From positions 649,264-711,910 of the forward strand of contig NMRA01000071.1 in the NCBI GenBank assembly GCA_002633005.1: 62,647 nt of DNA. The letters are read 5' to 3'. This stretch comes from Phoronis australis (Eukaryota; Phoronida; Phoronidae). Of this stretch, positions 50,501 through 59,220 are shown in pieces. The notes under the pieces were generated by a model. The model was not told the DNA's origin. It searched no databases and saw nothing but the letters and a program-made list of their open reading frames with translations. Made by a program: the position numbers and the translations under genes. Numbering within the stretch: the first letter of the stretch is position 1; each line of letters begins with the position of its first letter.

Positions 50501-53500
50501 CGTAACTTAGAAAACTGTAACTTGGGAGTTCGAGTTGATTTTTTGGGACTTGTGTATTTTAGGGGATTCCTAGCCAACTAGTGCCTGGGGGGGCTTTACA
50601 CAAAACACACTGTCGGACGAGAAAGGCTCAGGCGTCATAGCGGGAAGCTTGTGACCAAACGGGGTAGCTTAGTCAATTTCGTCTTCGAACGTTATGCATG
50701 CAACCGGCACAAATGGTCGATAAACAAAAAGACATATTTTTTGTTTGTTTTTGCATTCCACCATATATATCGGGTTACAGTTGTGTTTCCCACCGATGTC
50801 AAGGCGGCCACGTGACAGCTTTTTCACTTAGTACCTTCTACTTACTACGTCACTGTCATTGCCATTCGTTTGATAAAAACCTTGAGAATAAAACTTCCCT
50901 ATAGGCTTGTCGTTTTTAGGACTCACCCGTAGGGCAACTTTCCAATGAACATTGTGATTGATGTCCATAAGGACTTGCGAGATCCACCAATGCGTAGTAC
51001 GCAGTGAACAGTAAGTCCGTGATCCATCAAGCATAATCACACGGGACTTCAACACAAATATCCGTGAATAAGTCATGACTTGTATGTTAACCTTTAAACA
51101 GTTGACTAGCTTACTTACCCGTAGGCACACAATCGATTGCAATCACTTGACACGTCTCATTGATTTCGGTGACTCGACATTCGTTAATTCTGCTTTCGCT
51201 GCCTTTGCACCATACGTCACCCCATCTTACTGGTGTTGCTGACATCTCCGTAAATAGATGTTTTACCACGTGACTACTGTAGCCCAGTTTAGAACAAATG
51301 AACTGTAAAGAGGCATAAGTATCTTAAGGTATTCATTGCAGACGTAACAACTGCGTCAAAGTCTCCGAAGATACACATACATTTACTGAATCTATTTATA
51401 GACGCGTCCACAGTTCCCATGACAACACAGAAAGTGATGCTTTTACGAGTCTGTGACTCTTCTTTGTCGTTTGCATTCCATAAACGCAGTCAATGATGTT
51501 CAAAGGTTTTCTTGGTTAAATTTATTTGACCAGGTTTTACAAAATTAATCACGTCCATCCCATTACAAAATGAGATTCACTCCCACAGGAGATTTGATAG
51601 ATTATGTTCTTCTTTTCCTCGATCTGTCTTTGGTTTAATTTTGGTCAGTTGTCTAGCGAGCGTGTGTGAGCTACGGTATACCCATCCTTTTGAACTCCTT
51701 GCAAATGTATCTTAGGTTTCAGGTATGTATGGTAGGTACACAGTTTGTCGTGTCTGTTCCTTTTCAACCTTCTCCATTCGTTGTGATGTTGTTGCTGATT
51801 CGGTATATCTAGGTAAGTCTTGATAAGGGCAACCAATGTTGCATATGATCGGTCAAACATTGCCATGTCTGGTTTTTGTATCTTAGGTCAGCAGCGACAT
51901 ACATTTGTGGGGCGTTTGCGTTGTTCGGATTGAGGTCTCGGCAGTTTTCATTGGTCCTTTGACCTTTCTTTCTGCTATTCTGGTCTTAACTGACTCTGTT
52001 TCCCAATAGCGTCCACTGTATACTAGACTTGTCATATTTGTGTTGCCATCTTTACCCAGTGCTGCACTTGGATTGCATTCATCGTCTTACCAAATGATTG
52101 TCTTCTCGTCTCTAGATAGTGTCAAGTCTTCAATTCCGGTTCAGGCCAAGTCTTGGCATCTTGGCCTAAGGTAGTGTTAGACTGCACGTGACACGTGCTG
52201 TGCCCCTATGAGCTGCCTTGTTGTTTTTGGTAGAAGCTGCTTCAATCCTAGCTAAAGTTTTTTTGGTCGGGTGGCGAAATTTTGACCTTTAGACAAAAGA
52301 CCATGTTGGACAATTGTAAGTTTGCTGTCTTATTTGATTATGTTCACTCCTTGAACGTGAGTGTTCTTGGATGTTGCAGTGCTTCTTTCAGCTTCTGGAA
52401 TTGCAACCTGTGACGTAGTTTGGTCTGTCTGTTGTAGTTTTCACGTGAGTGGTATACCGCTGTTTCCAGTCAGTGTTACATGTATATTGCTCGGCTCTGA
52501 GACTGGTGTTTCTGGTTTGTGATGTGCTTGACCTTCTCAGCAGTAATCCATTTTTTGAAGTCTTGGGGGGTCAAGTTTGTGAGGCACGTGTGGATACGCC
52601 TTGCTTTTTAGCTTGACTGAGAAATGTTGTTTTCAATGCATCTAGGAACAACATTGTTTTCTCGACATTGCATGAGGAATGTTAGATATTCTGCTCCATA
52701 CTACGTTTTAACTGCCTTCTCTCGCCACTCTATGCCAATGTCATCCATTAACTTCAAGGGAAATTTACTGTAGTTTGTCGTCTCATTTCTTAGGAGAGGT
52801 AACTTCTACTCGCTACGCTGACTAAAACCATTTTCATATACCTCACTTCATTTGCATAGTTTCCATGGTGTCTTTTTATCCAGTCTGTTTCACTGTCGAG
52901 TACGCGGATGTTATCCCACAGGATTGCATGTTATTTGGACCACGTACATGTAACCTCTGCTACCTGCTTGTGATAATCCACTGCTTTACGGCAGTTGTCT
53001 TTACGTTAATTGCGCACGAACATTTAATTGAATATCAGAGTTAAAGCATTTTGAGAACATAGATCCACAAATTGGTGAATGTTAATAACATAGACCTGTC
53101 TTGAAAATTAACGACCAACGTTTCTTACCTTAACTGTCTCGTACGACGATATATTGCATGCAGCGCCCCATGTGTTAGCGTCGTACACTTCTAATCGTCC
53201 GTACGATCCAAATTCCCCACCATACTCGAGGCGAACATTAACTATTAACACAATACCATTATATAGTCAACTAAGGTGGCTCAGGAAATGCATATACTGA
53301 AAGCACAGCAATGCACTGCAGTATCCGGCCATTGTCACAAAAAGTTTAGCTGGATAACAACAGTGACGTCACGCCATTGCAAATTCAGTTGTCATTATTG
53401 AATGAAACTTTGGCGCCATACAACTACTTAACTTATATTGGCTAAAAATTGTTTGTTTTATGTAACCTACAGTGATACAATTATTAACAATACATTCTCT

Positions 53501-56500
53501 GGAGCCGTCACGTGACTGGAATGTAATCTTAGAATATAGTTTTAGTTTATTTTGTTACAGAAAATCCAATTTTGTACTTGCAGCTGAACATAACAAATTT
53601 AGTTAATTCTTCATGTTGGCCTCCTAGCATTAAGGTTACGTGATAAACTACTTGTCAATTGTTATAACATTGTTGGTTTTACTCAGACCAGCTTGTAAAA
53701 CTAAATCCCGCCAAATCCATCCACCCTCTTCTCAATTGTAATTTTAAAGAAGCATACAACATGAAAGTTCGTCAAAATATCATTTTAACAATTCCTGACG
53801 AAATTACAGTCTTGCAACGTCTAGGACTGAGTAATTCATTTTCCGCTTTGAAGAAATTTCCAGAAAAAAACACGATTTTTAAAATACGCACGAAGGAAAA
53901 ACTCTGTGGTTACCACAGAATTTCTAATCTCCCTCCTACCTGTGATACATGCGCGCATACGCTCACAGTCAGTTGCTTGAAGTTGCAAAGATCACCTTTT
54001 CCATATCATGGAAATGTGCTCGTCTATGTCATGTCATACCAAATAAGGGCACATGCTATGCTTTGTAGGAGAAAATTGACGAGTTGCAAGCAGCGGACAG
54101 ATCGTTTTTTTGAAATTTGAAACTAAAAGAAAACGCTTTTATTGTATATCAACAGAAATTAACAATATCTATGAACAAAACCTAAAATATCCGGTGAGCA
54201 GGTTGAATTCTGTTTCAGTAGCAGTGAACCTCTTTGAATATTGCAATTTAGTCTGTTTATCCCGTTCCATACCTCTTTAAGGAACTGGAAATTTTTCAAC
54301 AGCCAATTTATAAGAGATTAAATTTCTTACCTCTACAATGACCGTTCACCACTGACTTAACTGTTGTATTTGACTGGAAAACCAATGACTTTTCTTTTCT
54401 TGAGCTTAATATTTTTCTTGGCTTTTTTGATTGTCTGATATTTGGAGCTTACGCTTGGAGCATTTCTGTTACTTGGGAACATGCTCGTAACCAATAATTG
54501 TCATTCTTACCGTGAATTCCAGCTGAACCCTTTCACACCCTGATACACGGGGAGGTGTGTCTTATTATCCAGTCCAAATGCGTGGTCAAACGCACGTGTT
54601 CATATGAAGCCTTTATGATAAGTAACCTGTACCCTTTACAATTTGAAAGTACCTTTAGTTTAGTGAATGACATTACTAGATCGAGTGAGTCTAAGGTTCC
54701 AAAACCATGCAGGCGTGATCTTGTAATCATATAGGATTTTAGGTCAAGCGTAACCGAGGTGCTCGTATTTACATACAGTGTACATGCATGTGTATGATAA
54801 CGGTGTACAGAAAAGAACGAATATCGTATCAAATGATCATGTCCAATGGCACTCGTAGTAGTTCTGGTGTTCTCGTCATTATTCTTAGGCACGAAGTACT
54901 TTATTTCTGCACATGCGCCACCTTCAATCATAACAACAAGTCATGTGACTTAATTTCAACAGAAACGTCGACTGCCAGAAACCTTTTTGATTGCACGCTT
55001 AGACAGGAGTTATAGTACACGACGAGAATCGAGAATTATGTGACGTAAGCCTATCAATGATCACACCTGCCAGGTTGAAACCGTTTGTTTAATCCATCAC
55101 AAAATGTTCCTGCTGTTGTAATTGATGTGGACTGATATGCAGATATGAAACACATTCGATGGATAAGTTGAGATTACGAAAATACTCGAGGTGCTCCAGA
55201 TTTCCCAGTATCTTTCTCATGTGACAGGCGACACAAAGTAATGCTATACACAAGTTAATCATTAGAAATTAATGATATCGTAATAAAGTAACTTGTCAGG
55301 AAAACTGCAAACATATTTTTGACGTGCGTTGCTGTATGTATAAGACGAGTACAACTTGTGTTCACAATAGCAAATGTACATGAGGGGTACAGTAGGTGGA
55401 GCTTCGCGTATATCCAGTTTAGGCGCTTGTGTCGATACGCGAGACCAGTATTTAAACCGAGAATGATTTTAATATATTGTCACTATAACTCATTTGATAT
55501 CCGTTACAATGCAATAGGTGCTTCAGAGAAGTATAGAGAACGGGCAAAATACTCACAAAATCTTCAATTAAGGCAAGCTCTCACGCAAATGACGGATGCC
55601 TGGTCTTCGTAAGAATTGTTGTGACACATCGTCGCACTCGACACATACTGCCGCCCATGCGACACTATGTGTCGGCGTTCACGATATATATCGGCGGTAA
55701 GAGTCGAGTGTGACGATATTTGCGTCAACATCATGAGTGACACATATTGTCGCCCCTCAAACATCAACTTACACTCACCAAACTCAAATGCCCGTATGTC
55801 ACAGATACTGAGTTGGTCGACAGTATTGCTGTAACTGATAATTTGAACGCTGATAAATCGACCGACGATCGGTTGGTCGCAGTATACATTGACAGTTTCG
55901 CCGGACAAATACCCTCCTGCAACCATCCGGCAGAGGTCGTTCTTGTGAAAGGCGCTACTGTGTCCTATTCTCAGTTCCACATTTCTGAACATCTTCTCTA
56001 AATGACCAAAAGTAAAATAAAATGAAGGCCAATTTTTGACTAACAAGGGTCGAAATTCTGCCATCCAACAAACAGCAACAAAATATCCATTTTATTAATC
56101 CGATTCAATTCTGGCTGGATCTCGAAAATATCTCGATTGGAGTAGCTCCATGCACGTTGTCGTCAGTACATTTTATAAATAAAAATAACGGCGAGGAAAA
56201 ATAACTGCAAATTAAAATCCGACAAATGTTTCACAAACGTGCTTTTTCATTAGTGCAAAATCTCGATATAGCTGCCAAATATTTCTGGCAAGCAGTTGAT
56301 ACAAGTTTGAAAGCATCTGGCGGAGTTGTTCGGAAGACTTTAAATGATTTTGAAAACTGCTATACACCCAGCCGTGCCATATTGTTGGAATATAATTGAA
56401 CAAGTGCCGCAATGGATGTGGACATCGCCGAATCGAAAAATACTATATGCCTAAAAGAAAATGGCGATGTTTCAATATTATTTCGTAATCTTAATTCTGA

Positions 56501-57397
56501 CTCAAAAATAAGATGAACTAAAACTTTTTCAATGCGTATCAGGTAAAGCAGTACGTCTGCATACTGTTAAGGTTCTAAACGGCATGAACAAAATGAACCT
56601 TACCTCCTGTTCCATGTCCAATAGTTATCACCAAATTGTAGATCTCATAGTCTTTGCTGAGGTCTAGCAAGAACCATGGGTTCTTCTCCCTGTTGGTCAT
56701 TGCGCACGACCACGAGGTGTCGGACCGAGCGTCCACCGCACGTGCAGCTTCGTGAGTCTGACTTGCGGTGCTAGACAACGACGCATTTTTACCAAAGGCA
56801 ACGTTTTCTGAACGAAATAAAAATATGTTCACATTTTTACAAATACAAGACTGCGCGTCGATGGATGCGTATAGGCGTAAATGTGGTCATTTCGAATGGA
56901 AAACTTTCCGACTGAAGAAATGAGCACTCCATTCTACCAATGAAAGAAACTCATTTTGCAACGACAGGAACTTGTCTTCCAAAACCGTGACATGGTTACA
57001 AAACAACTGTGAGGGGCACCGGGAAATAAATAATAATTCAATGTTTTACATAGCGTTGAATGATTTTTTGCGACGGTTTTACGTGAAAGGTAATGGTATA
57101 TACCACAAAAAATTACAAACATAAAAATTTCGTAAGGGGACGCGACCCCAGCTTGGAATACTTTCTCGTGTACACCCATCTCCTAACGTAGAAACGCCTA
57201 TAACTAATTCAACTGTGCCAATGTACATGTAATCTACTTTATTTTTACGTTGATCAGCGCCATGGTTGTTCACAAGTCACACATCACGTAGAACAGATAC
57301 ACTGTTAATCATGGTGATTGTAAAAATAGGACCTACCAGCATTTGATAGTCCGCGCAAAGTAAATATGAATAAAATCAAGAAAAACGCCTTCTCCAT
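17826..57397 (-). CDS. polycystin-1-like receptor-channel with F5/8C-SRCR-Link-CLECT head
   Basis: Large membrane receptor fused to a polycystin cation-channel module; predicted 4,303 residues. Exons, 5' to 3' on the minus strand: 57397-57337, 56807-56604, 55997-55779, 53241-53129, 51302-51119, 50157-50038, 47821-47642, 46854-46650, 45381-45152, 44212-38296, 37919-37750, 37002-36844, 36042-35759, 35239-35108, 34634-34446, 33398-33308, 33085-33006, 31198-30929, 30727-30023, 29499-29266, 28977-28654, 27809-27652, 26800-26499, 26173-25641, 25514-25358, 24509-24298, 23733-23559, 23408-22944, 22538-22317, 19891-19739, 19107-18797, 17978-17826. Every junction is GT-AG and phase-consistent, and conserved motifs run across the joins. 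The start is set by a signal peptide; the stop lies in a minisatellite. The family (PKD1, PKD1L, sea urchin REJ proteins) acts at the cell surface, often with PKD2. The N-terminal set differs from the LRR/WSC head of vertebrate PKD1. An alternative last exon lies at 18690-18427. The exon model comes from reading the sequence, without transcripts. Confidence 0.9.
18427..18690 (-). other. polycystin gene: possible alternative terminal exon
   Basis: Acceptor gatttcag at 18691, phase 0, in frame with the pore exon, then 87 codons and TGA at 18427-18429. The tail would read LWGFNFDLFVSVMGRP, then a proline-rich stretch (KTPDSPPVPSLPRPN) and an acidic end (LIDQLVDSEIL), giving a 4,340-residue protein. 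It precedes the other terminal exon and has no strong internal donor, so the two would be alternatives. I recognise no family in it; it could also be a fortuitous open frame. Confidence 0.45.
20482..20600. repeat. (AC)n/(TG)n microsatellite
   Basis: Dinucleotide tract running from (AC)n, interrupted by cgtac, into (TG)n and TATG. It is self-complementary in its second half. It lies in the polycystin intron between 22317 and 19891. Open frames across it are artefacts. Confidence 0.9.
20701..20826. repeat. fold-back repeat (MITE-like)
   Basis: Inverted repeat with arms of about 60 bases (20701-20762 and 20765-20826) at roughly 85 percent identity; both arms share tttatgacatgggcaaaac and cttggaaattt. 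It lies in the same polycystin intron. No clear target-site duplication was identified. Confidence 0.8.
21932..21990 (+). mobile_element. partial copy of a CATGGGCGGCGC-ended short element
   Basis: Reads catgggcggcgcaccatagg, G-rich, then cccacttttttcagtgct. This matches, in reverse complement, one end of the element at 61978-62113. It is a truncated copy in a polycystin intron. Confidence 0.65.
22219..22290 (+). repeat. 35-base tandem duplication beside an exon
   Basis: cttgcagcgtcatggactta followed by taaccctacgtcat occurs twice with one change. It lies just downstream (in gene orientation) of the exon ending at 22317. Confidence 0.8.
22944..24509 (-). other. polycystin gene: TM6 and TOP (polycystin) domain, 3 exons
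   Basis: Exons 24509-24298, 23733-23559 and 23408-22944. First a charged helix (LKQRKEREELLSGAAKD), then TM6 (IVSHVFYLALLLSIASG) and the start of the extracellular TOP domain (MRDVSHYNTNAEMDRLF). The middle exon has DFWEWLENMAPNIFYGGLY and the family hallmark RLRQLRVKA; the third has IQCHHDESVVKAAMIARCYQ and ends YNLYRYTGAT. In PKD2 channels this domain caps the pore. Only seven or so residues of the domain's conserved core are unusual by eye, so it should fold normally. Confidence 0.92.
24580..24797. repeat. 21-base minisatellite
   Basis: About ten copies of actaacaatccaaaccttca + a in a polycystin intron. Because 21 is a multiple of three it creates a spurious open frame of KVWIVSL repeats on the minus strand. 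Confidence 0.9.
25358..26173 (-). other. polycystin gene: TM3-TM5 (2 exons)
   Basis: Exons 26173-25641 and 25514-25358. TM3 is in LYSSVMSTITVLPAQLIIIY, followed by a basic cytoplasmic loop with a WNRASTSLKQLWTKP stretch, TM4 (WVIYIGWSLVVLSIITSAFF) and TM5 (WLVAYLFSVFEDTMIVNPLK running into VLLLAAVFSLIFKRPP). The NPLKVLL junction across the splice site is characteristic of the PKD1 family and supports the join. A cysteine-bearing loop (QQCKIAACPVERL) follows. Confidence 0.92.
26499..28977 (-). other. polycystin gene: PLAT domain and TM2 (3 exons)
   Basis: Exons 28977-28654, 27809-27652 and 26800-26499. The PLAT beta-sandwich shows DDQYGFRMSVFTGS, NVYFVLSGESGDTGLRVL, NFRRGAVDNFYVSIP, LVYLRIWHDNQGG and WFLDKIIVTD, ending in CNKWLS. 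It is followed by VQRLSCVVSILFMTMIANAMWY, the second membrane segment in PKD1 proteins. In the family the PLAT domain is the first cytoplasmic loop and binds lipid or partners. The first exon begins with an atypical linker (about 30 residues) after TM1. Confidence 0.92.
27881..28084. repeat. 34-base minisatellite, six copies
   Basis: Unit cacttgctctacccagtgaa + ccatctgcacgaac, six copies with few changes, in the intron within the PLAT-coding region. Open frames over it are artefacts. Confidence 0.9.
29266..29499 (-). other. polycystin gene: degenerate GPS end and TM1
   Basis: Phase 0 at both ends. It encodes VDPTSTPRKVKFKSNLFGKF, then about 27 residues, then the first membrane helix APVVASICTVIGVYLVMIFV (protein about 3219-3239) and basic CRRFDQKDRIR. 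In a normal GPS this stretch holds the second cysteine pair and HL-S/T just before TM1. Here there is neither cysteine nor HL-S/T. Confidence 0.9.
30023..30727 (-). other. polycystin gene: GAIN-type domain and first half of GPS
   Basis: One exon, phase 0 to phase 0, 235 residues (about 2937-3171). It starts FRVNPFSYAVDGN, the NPF.Y signature of the PKD1 GAIN region, and ends YELTCSRWDDVAQHW then VKSC, the conserved first cysteine, tryptophan and second cysteine of a GPS. Between them is a low-complexity serine/threonine insert (DTVNTSRSSMSSSVTN), possibly glycosylated. Confidence 0.88.
30929..33398 (-). other. polycystin gene: helical region between REJ and GAIN (3 exons)
   Basis: Exons 33398-33308, 33085-33006 and 31198-30929. 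They encode mostly alpha-helical sequence (VLASQTLARMADDIVDLN, LVIGKSSAATQKLSRQAD, RAQLALSLSKLSQMPAG), then GEDTDPLTLKKVSMTK and a beta-rich end (VELQAVVTKFDLTV). This corresponds to the N-terminal helical subdomain of the GAIN fold. In the last exon the acceptor ttccacag at 31199 is the one that keeps the phase; an upstream ag would shift the frame. Confidence 0.85.
35438..35528 (+). repeat. about 47-base tandem duplication
   Basis: aagttcttcacccttgaata + acacatgtcttggatacag occurs twice in a polycystin intron, one base different in this core. Confidence 0.85.
37197..37735 (-). repeat. long G/T-rich (sense) low-complexity tract in an intron
   Basis: The plus strand is almost pure CAC/ACC/ATC triplet-like sequence for about 500 bases, so the transcribed polycystin strand is G/T-rich (many GGTGGTGG). 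It fills most of the intron between the exons ending 37750 and starting 37002. Open frames on either strand here are artefacts of the low complexity. Confidence 0.85.
38296..44212 (-). other. polycystin gene: 5.9-kb exon with 16 PKD/PKD-like repeats and the start of REJ
   Basis: One uninterrupted exon of 5,917 bases (phase 1 in, phase 2 out). Acceptor atcttccaatag at 44213 is the one compatible with the preceding lectin exon; donor taatgtaagt at 38296. After two divergent domains (about residues 506-715) there are 16 repeats of about 95 residues (about 716-2232). Eight are canonical PKD domains (e.g. VAIDFGDG with HKYIRADTYDVQVVVSN; LAIDYNDG with HVYTKPGTYNISV) that alternate with eight cysteine-bearing variants (pattern C.W..G then IG......C.NLVS). 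The REJ domain starts near residue 2233. PKD repeats are extensible Ig-like folds and form the mechanically compliant stalk of PKD1. Confidence 0.93.
45152..46854 (-). other. polycystin gene: C-type lectin domain (2 exons)
   Basis: Exons 46854-46650 and 45381-45152, outer boundaries phase 1, inner junction phase 2. The joined product (about 361-505) begins CGEGWHLLDN, GFCYRL, has EADRTCRTMASDVEARLASI and EQAAVLSYI, continues across the junction as LRVNQGGHDVMIGLN, then GWSWIDGIT and ends KTILCKS. These are the CLECT landmarks (first Cys pair, ARLASI, WIGL, W.W.DG, final C). The calcium-binding WND is not obvious, so sugar binding is not assured. The intron between the halves carries a Penelope-like relic. 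Confidence 0.92.
45820..46340 (-). mobile_element. Penelope-like retroelement relic (GIY-YIG end)
   Basis: A minus-strand frame at 46261-45986 contains IPRKSGIVYCIHCEGENC then DRAYLEETKQPISKRMYQHK and a later GHNLN, the GIY-YIG endonuclease pattern at the C-terminus of Penelope-like elements (usually YIGET). Beyond the frame's stop the typical tail (ESTWFERDVK, then INRVFKLLPLG) continues in shifted frames. The reverse transcriptase is absent. It sits in the intron of the C-type lectin module. Confidence 0.75.
48030..48690 (+). repeat. about 48-base satellite with a tRNA A-box-like core
   Basis: About ten diverged units of the type gtgtagtggttaaggtatac + gtccgtcagacagtg. The string TGGTGTAATGGTTA (48086 region) resembles a tRNA gene's A-box half; no B-box is present. 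One 87-base dimer is duplicated almost exactly (about 48350-48510). The array is split by a TTAA-flanked MITE at 48129-48299. It lies in the polycystin intron between the two Link exons. Confidence 0.75.
48129..48299. mobile_element. 171-base MITE with TTAA ends
   Basis: Starts TTAAAGGCGAAGGCAACCTT and ends with the near-perfect inverse (aaggttgcttttgcctttaa); terminal inverted repeats extend about 44 bases. TTAA at both ends is the target duplication of the piggyBac superfamily. It is inserted inside the satellite array. A second, truncated copy is at 62336-62453. Confidence 0.85.
51119..53241 (-). other. polycystin gene: SRCR domain (2 exons)
   Basis: Exons 53241-53129 and 51302-51119, outer phases 1 and 1, inner phase 0. 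The joined module (about 162-260) reads VNVRLEYGG, GRLEVYDANTWGAACNIS, FICSKLGYSS, WGDVWCKGSESRINECRV, ETCQVIAIDC. It has six cysteines and the scavenger-receptor cysteine-rich signature (VRL..G, GR.EV....WG..C, C..LGY, C.G.E..I..C, C...V). SRCR domains in DMBT1, CD163 and sea urchin immune receptors bind proteins and microbial polyanions. The first exon is too short to stand out as an open frame. Confidence 0.92.
51640..52700 (-). pseudogene. degenerate coding relic in the SRCR intron, probably a transposable element
   Basis: Minus-strand frames here look coding but are broken by stops and frameshifts: DFKKWITAEKVKHITNQK, TKLRHRLQFQKLKEALQHPR, NAPQMYVAADLRYK and AMFDRSYATLVALIKTYL followed by NEWRRLKRNRHDKLCTYHTY. 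I recognise no family. Position within an intron and multiple breaks suggest an old transposable element. Confidence 0.3.
53300..55560. other. polycystin intron, nothing recognised
   Basis: Intron between the F5/8C and SRCR modules. Short open frames (for example plus strand 53761-54120) show no family resemblance, no splice support and no repeats that I could define. Confidence 0.4.
55779..56807 (-). other. polycystin gene: F5/8C (fucolectin/tachylectin-4-like) domain, 2 exons
   Basis: Exons 56807-56604 and 55997-55779; all three boundaries are phase 1. The module (about 21-161) begins ENVAFGKNASLSSTASQ, has AARAVDARSDTSWSC, NPWFLLDLSKDYEIYNLVI, RNVELRIGHSSAFHKNDLC, a GRFISVQII core and ends LSICDIRAFEFG. 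NVA.GK.A..SST, NPW..VDL, N.C and C(E/D)I..F are landmarks of the fucose-binding F5/8C subfamily, a lectin fold common in invertebrates and fish. Confidence 0.92.
57337..57397 (-). other. polycystin gene: first coding exon, signal peptide
   Basis: ATG at 57397-57395, then MEKAFFLILFIFTLRG and a small-residue cleavage region (LSNA) before a phase-1 donor (ctggtaggt). A charged start, a hydrophobic core of about 11 residues and an AXA-like end fit a secretory signal peptide. The next exon opens directly with the F5/8C domain. Confidence 0.88.
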
Positions 57398-59130
57398 AAT
57401 CGCAATGTCTCGAAGGGCGTCAGACTCGACCGCCTCCGTGATTAACAGTAGTTCGTTGCGTTATGCAGTTCCCTGTTAAGTACCCGGCGATAAGTTTTTT
57501 ATTTTCCCACATAATTAGTACCAGGATTCGTCAAGAATACAAATTGAAAAATGGTATACTTGTTGACTTGGTGAATAAAAGATGATGTTAAATGTCATAT
57601 GAAGGGAAGATATTCAAGCGTTGAACTCCCATACGTCCACATTAACTGTGCGACTTGCCTTACAATACAAGACACATTAATACATTTTTAAAGTGTTGCC
57701 AGCAATTCAATTAAACCGTGAAATCAGTTGCTTAACAACCAGCAATTGTTCTGTGTCACATTCTATCATTTTTTTCAAGGGAGGATGTTAGACGTCGCTA
57801 ACGACTTCACTCGGTTGAGAATTATTGATACAAATCGATATCACTCTTTCATTATTGATACTATATTTGAACGAAACTTTTATCGACACTTGTTGGAATC
57901 ATATATTATAGACAGCAGATTAACAACTCCGACATTTTCTTGCGTACTATCGTAGAGGATGCGGCACTCTCCTACATAACCAATTTCAGTTTCCAGTTAG
58001 TATATTGTGACGGGAAATTCTCGATTCTATATTTTTACTGTCCAGTACCACGAAAAAATAATTTCGGCATTGAAACGCTGTTCAAAATCTTCCAATAATA
58101 GACCTGTTGATATCGTGAGTACTTTTGGCACCTTACCACACAACAGCCAACCATGATTAGCAGACGAAGTACTTGCCGGAAGTAAAAATTGCTAATATTG
58201 CCAGGTGTCGCTAGTGAATAATGACGTCACCTGGTATGCGTAAAATCACAGATTTGGTCTATTGAAAATATACGGAACTGGCGGCCCATGTACTATAGTC
58301 AACGTTGGAATAGAATAAACAAGTGTGCTTGAATGAACTGAGATTCTTTTCCCATGCCCTACTCATAAACATAAAAACTACGCCTGAATCTCTGTTTACG
58401 AGGTTATTATGTTCAATGTGTTCATTCATGATCACCGCGTGTGCGCATGCCTGGCTGTTCCGGATATGAAGCGTCAAGAAAAGTGGAACAATATTCCACG
58501 AGTTCCTAATTGGTCCGTGTGTTGTTTCTTTCAGTCCAGGTTCCATTGACTTTAGCATCTGGAACCATGTTTGTATGTGGTTTCACTGAAAGCCACAGAC
58601 CGGAACCAATTATGACACTTTCTTTGGAAAAGACAGAAAATCAAAGTGCAGAAGTGTGCTCTTTCTGGGTTTGTTGTGTAGTTACAAGGCGTACTTTTGG
58701 CAACGAATCACGAGAGAGATAGAAACTGAAATCGGCTATTCCTAACAATGAACTATCCTGCTGACCTGTCAATAGCCGAAGCGATGACGATTTTCAGTTC
58801 AACTGTCGATAAGTAGTAATTTATGATCTTCATTTAAGCAATGGCTTCAGGGACAGGAAATAAAACGAATAAATTGAACTGTGATGCAGCCGCCGAGAAA
58901 GTATCAGTGTTCGTACAACTGTGATCCAGCAGCACAGACGCAGTTTTGCTATTCAGCCGCCTACACGCTTTGTGTGCGGTATGCAACTCAATCAAATCGT
59001 CTGTAGATATTGCTTGCTCACTAATATTCTGTTTTTTTCATCATCTTGTCCTCATTGAGAGCTCCTCTATTTATTCAGAAATTTCATCTGAAAACTGAGC
59101 CCTCATTTACATGTAAATCAGCAAAGAGAG

Positions 59131-59220
59131 GGACTGAGACCTAGTAACTGTATATGAACAGGACTGAGACCTAGTAACTGTATATGAACAGGACTGAGAC
59201 CTAGTAACTGTATATGAACA
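59131..59220 (+). repeat. 30-base tandem repeat, three exact copies
   Basis: ggactgagacctagtaactg + tatatgaaca three times in a row without differences, indicating a recent expansion. Confidence 0.9.

Noticed and set aside
50930-51085. Possible extra exon encoding ...GSRTYCSLRTTHWWISQ... (faint F5/8C look) between the SRCR and Link exons
   Set aside because: It would need a 40-base intron and would end in phase 0, breaking the phase-1 join to the Link exon. The direct SRCR-Link join is in frame and starts the Link domain correctly.
53761-54120. 119-codon plus-strand open frame
   Set aside because: No family resemblance, no splice sites or neighbours, lies within a polycystin intron on the opposite strand.
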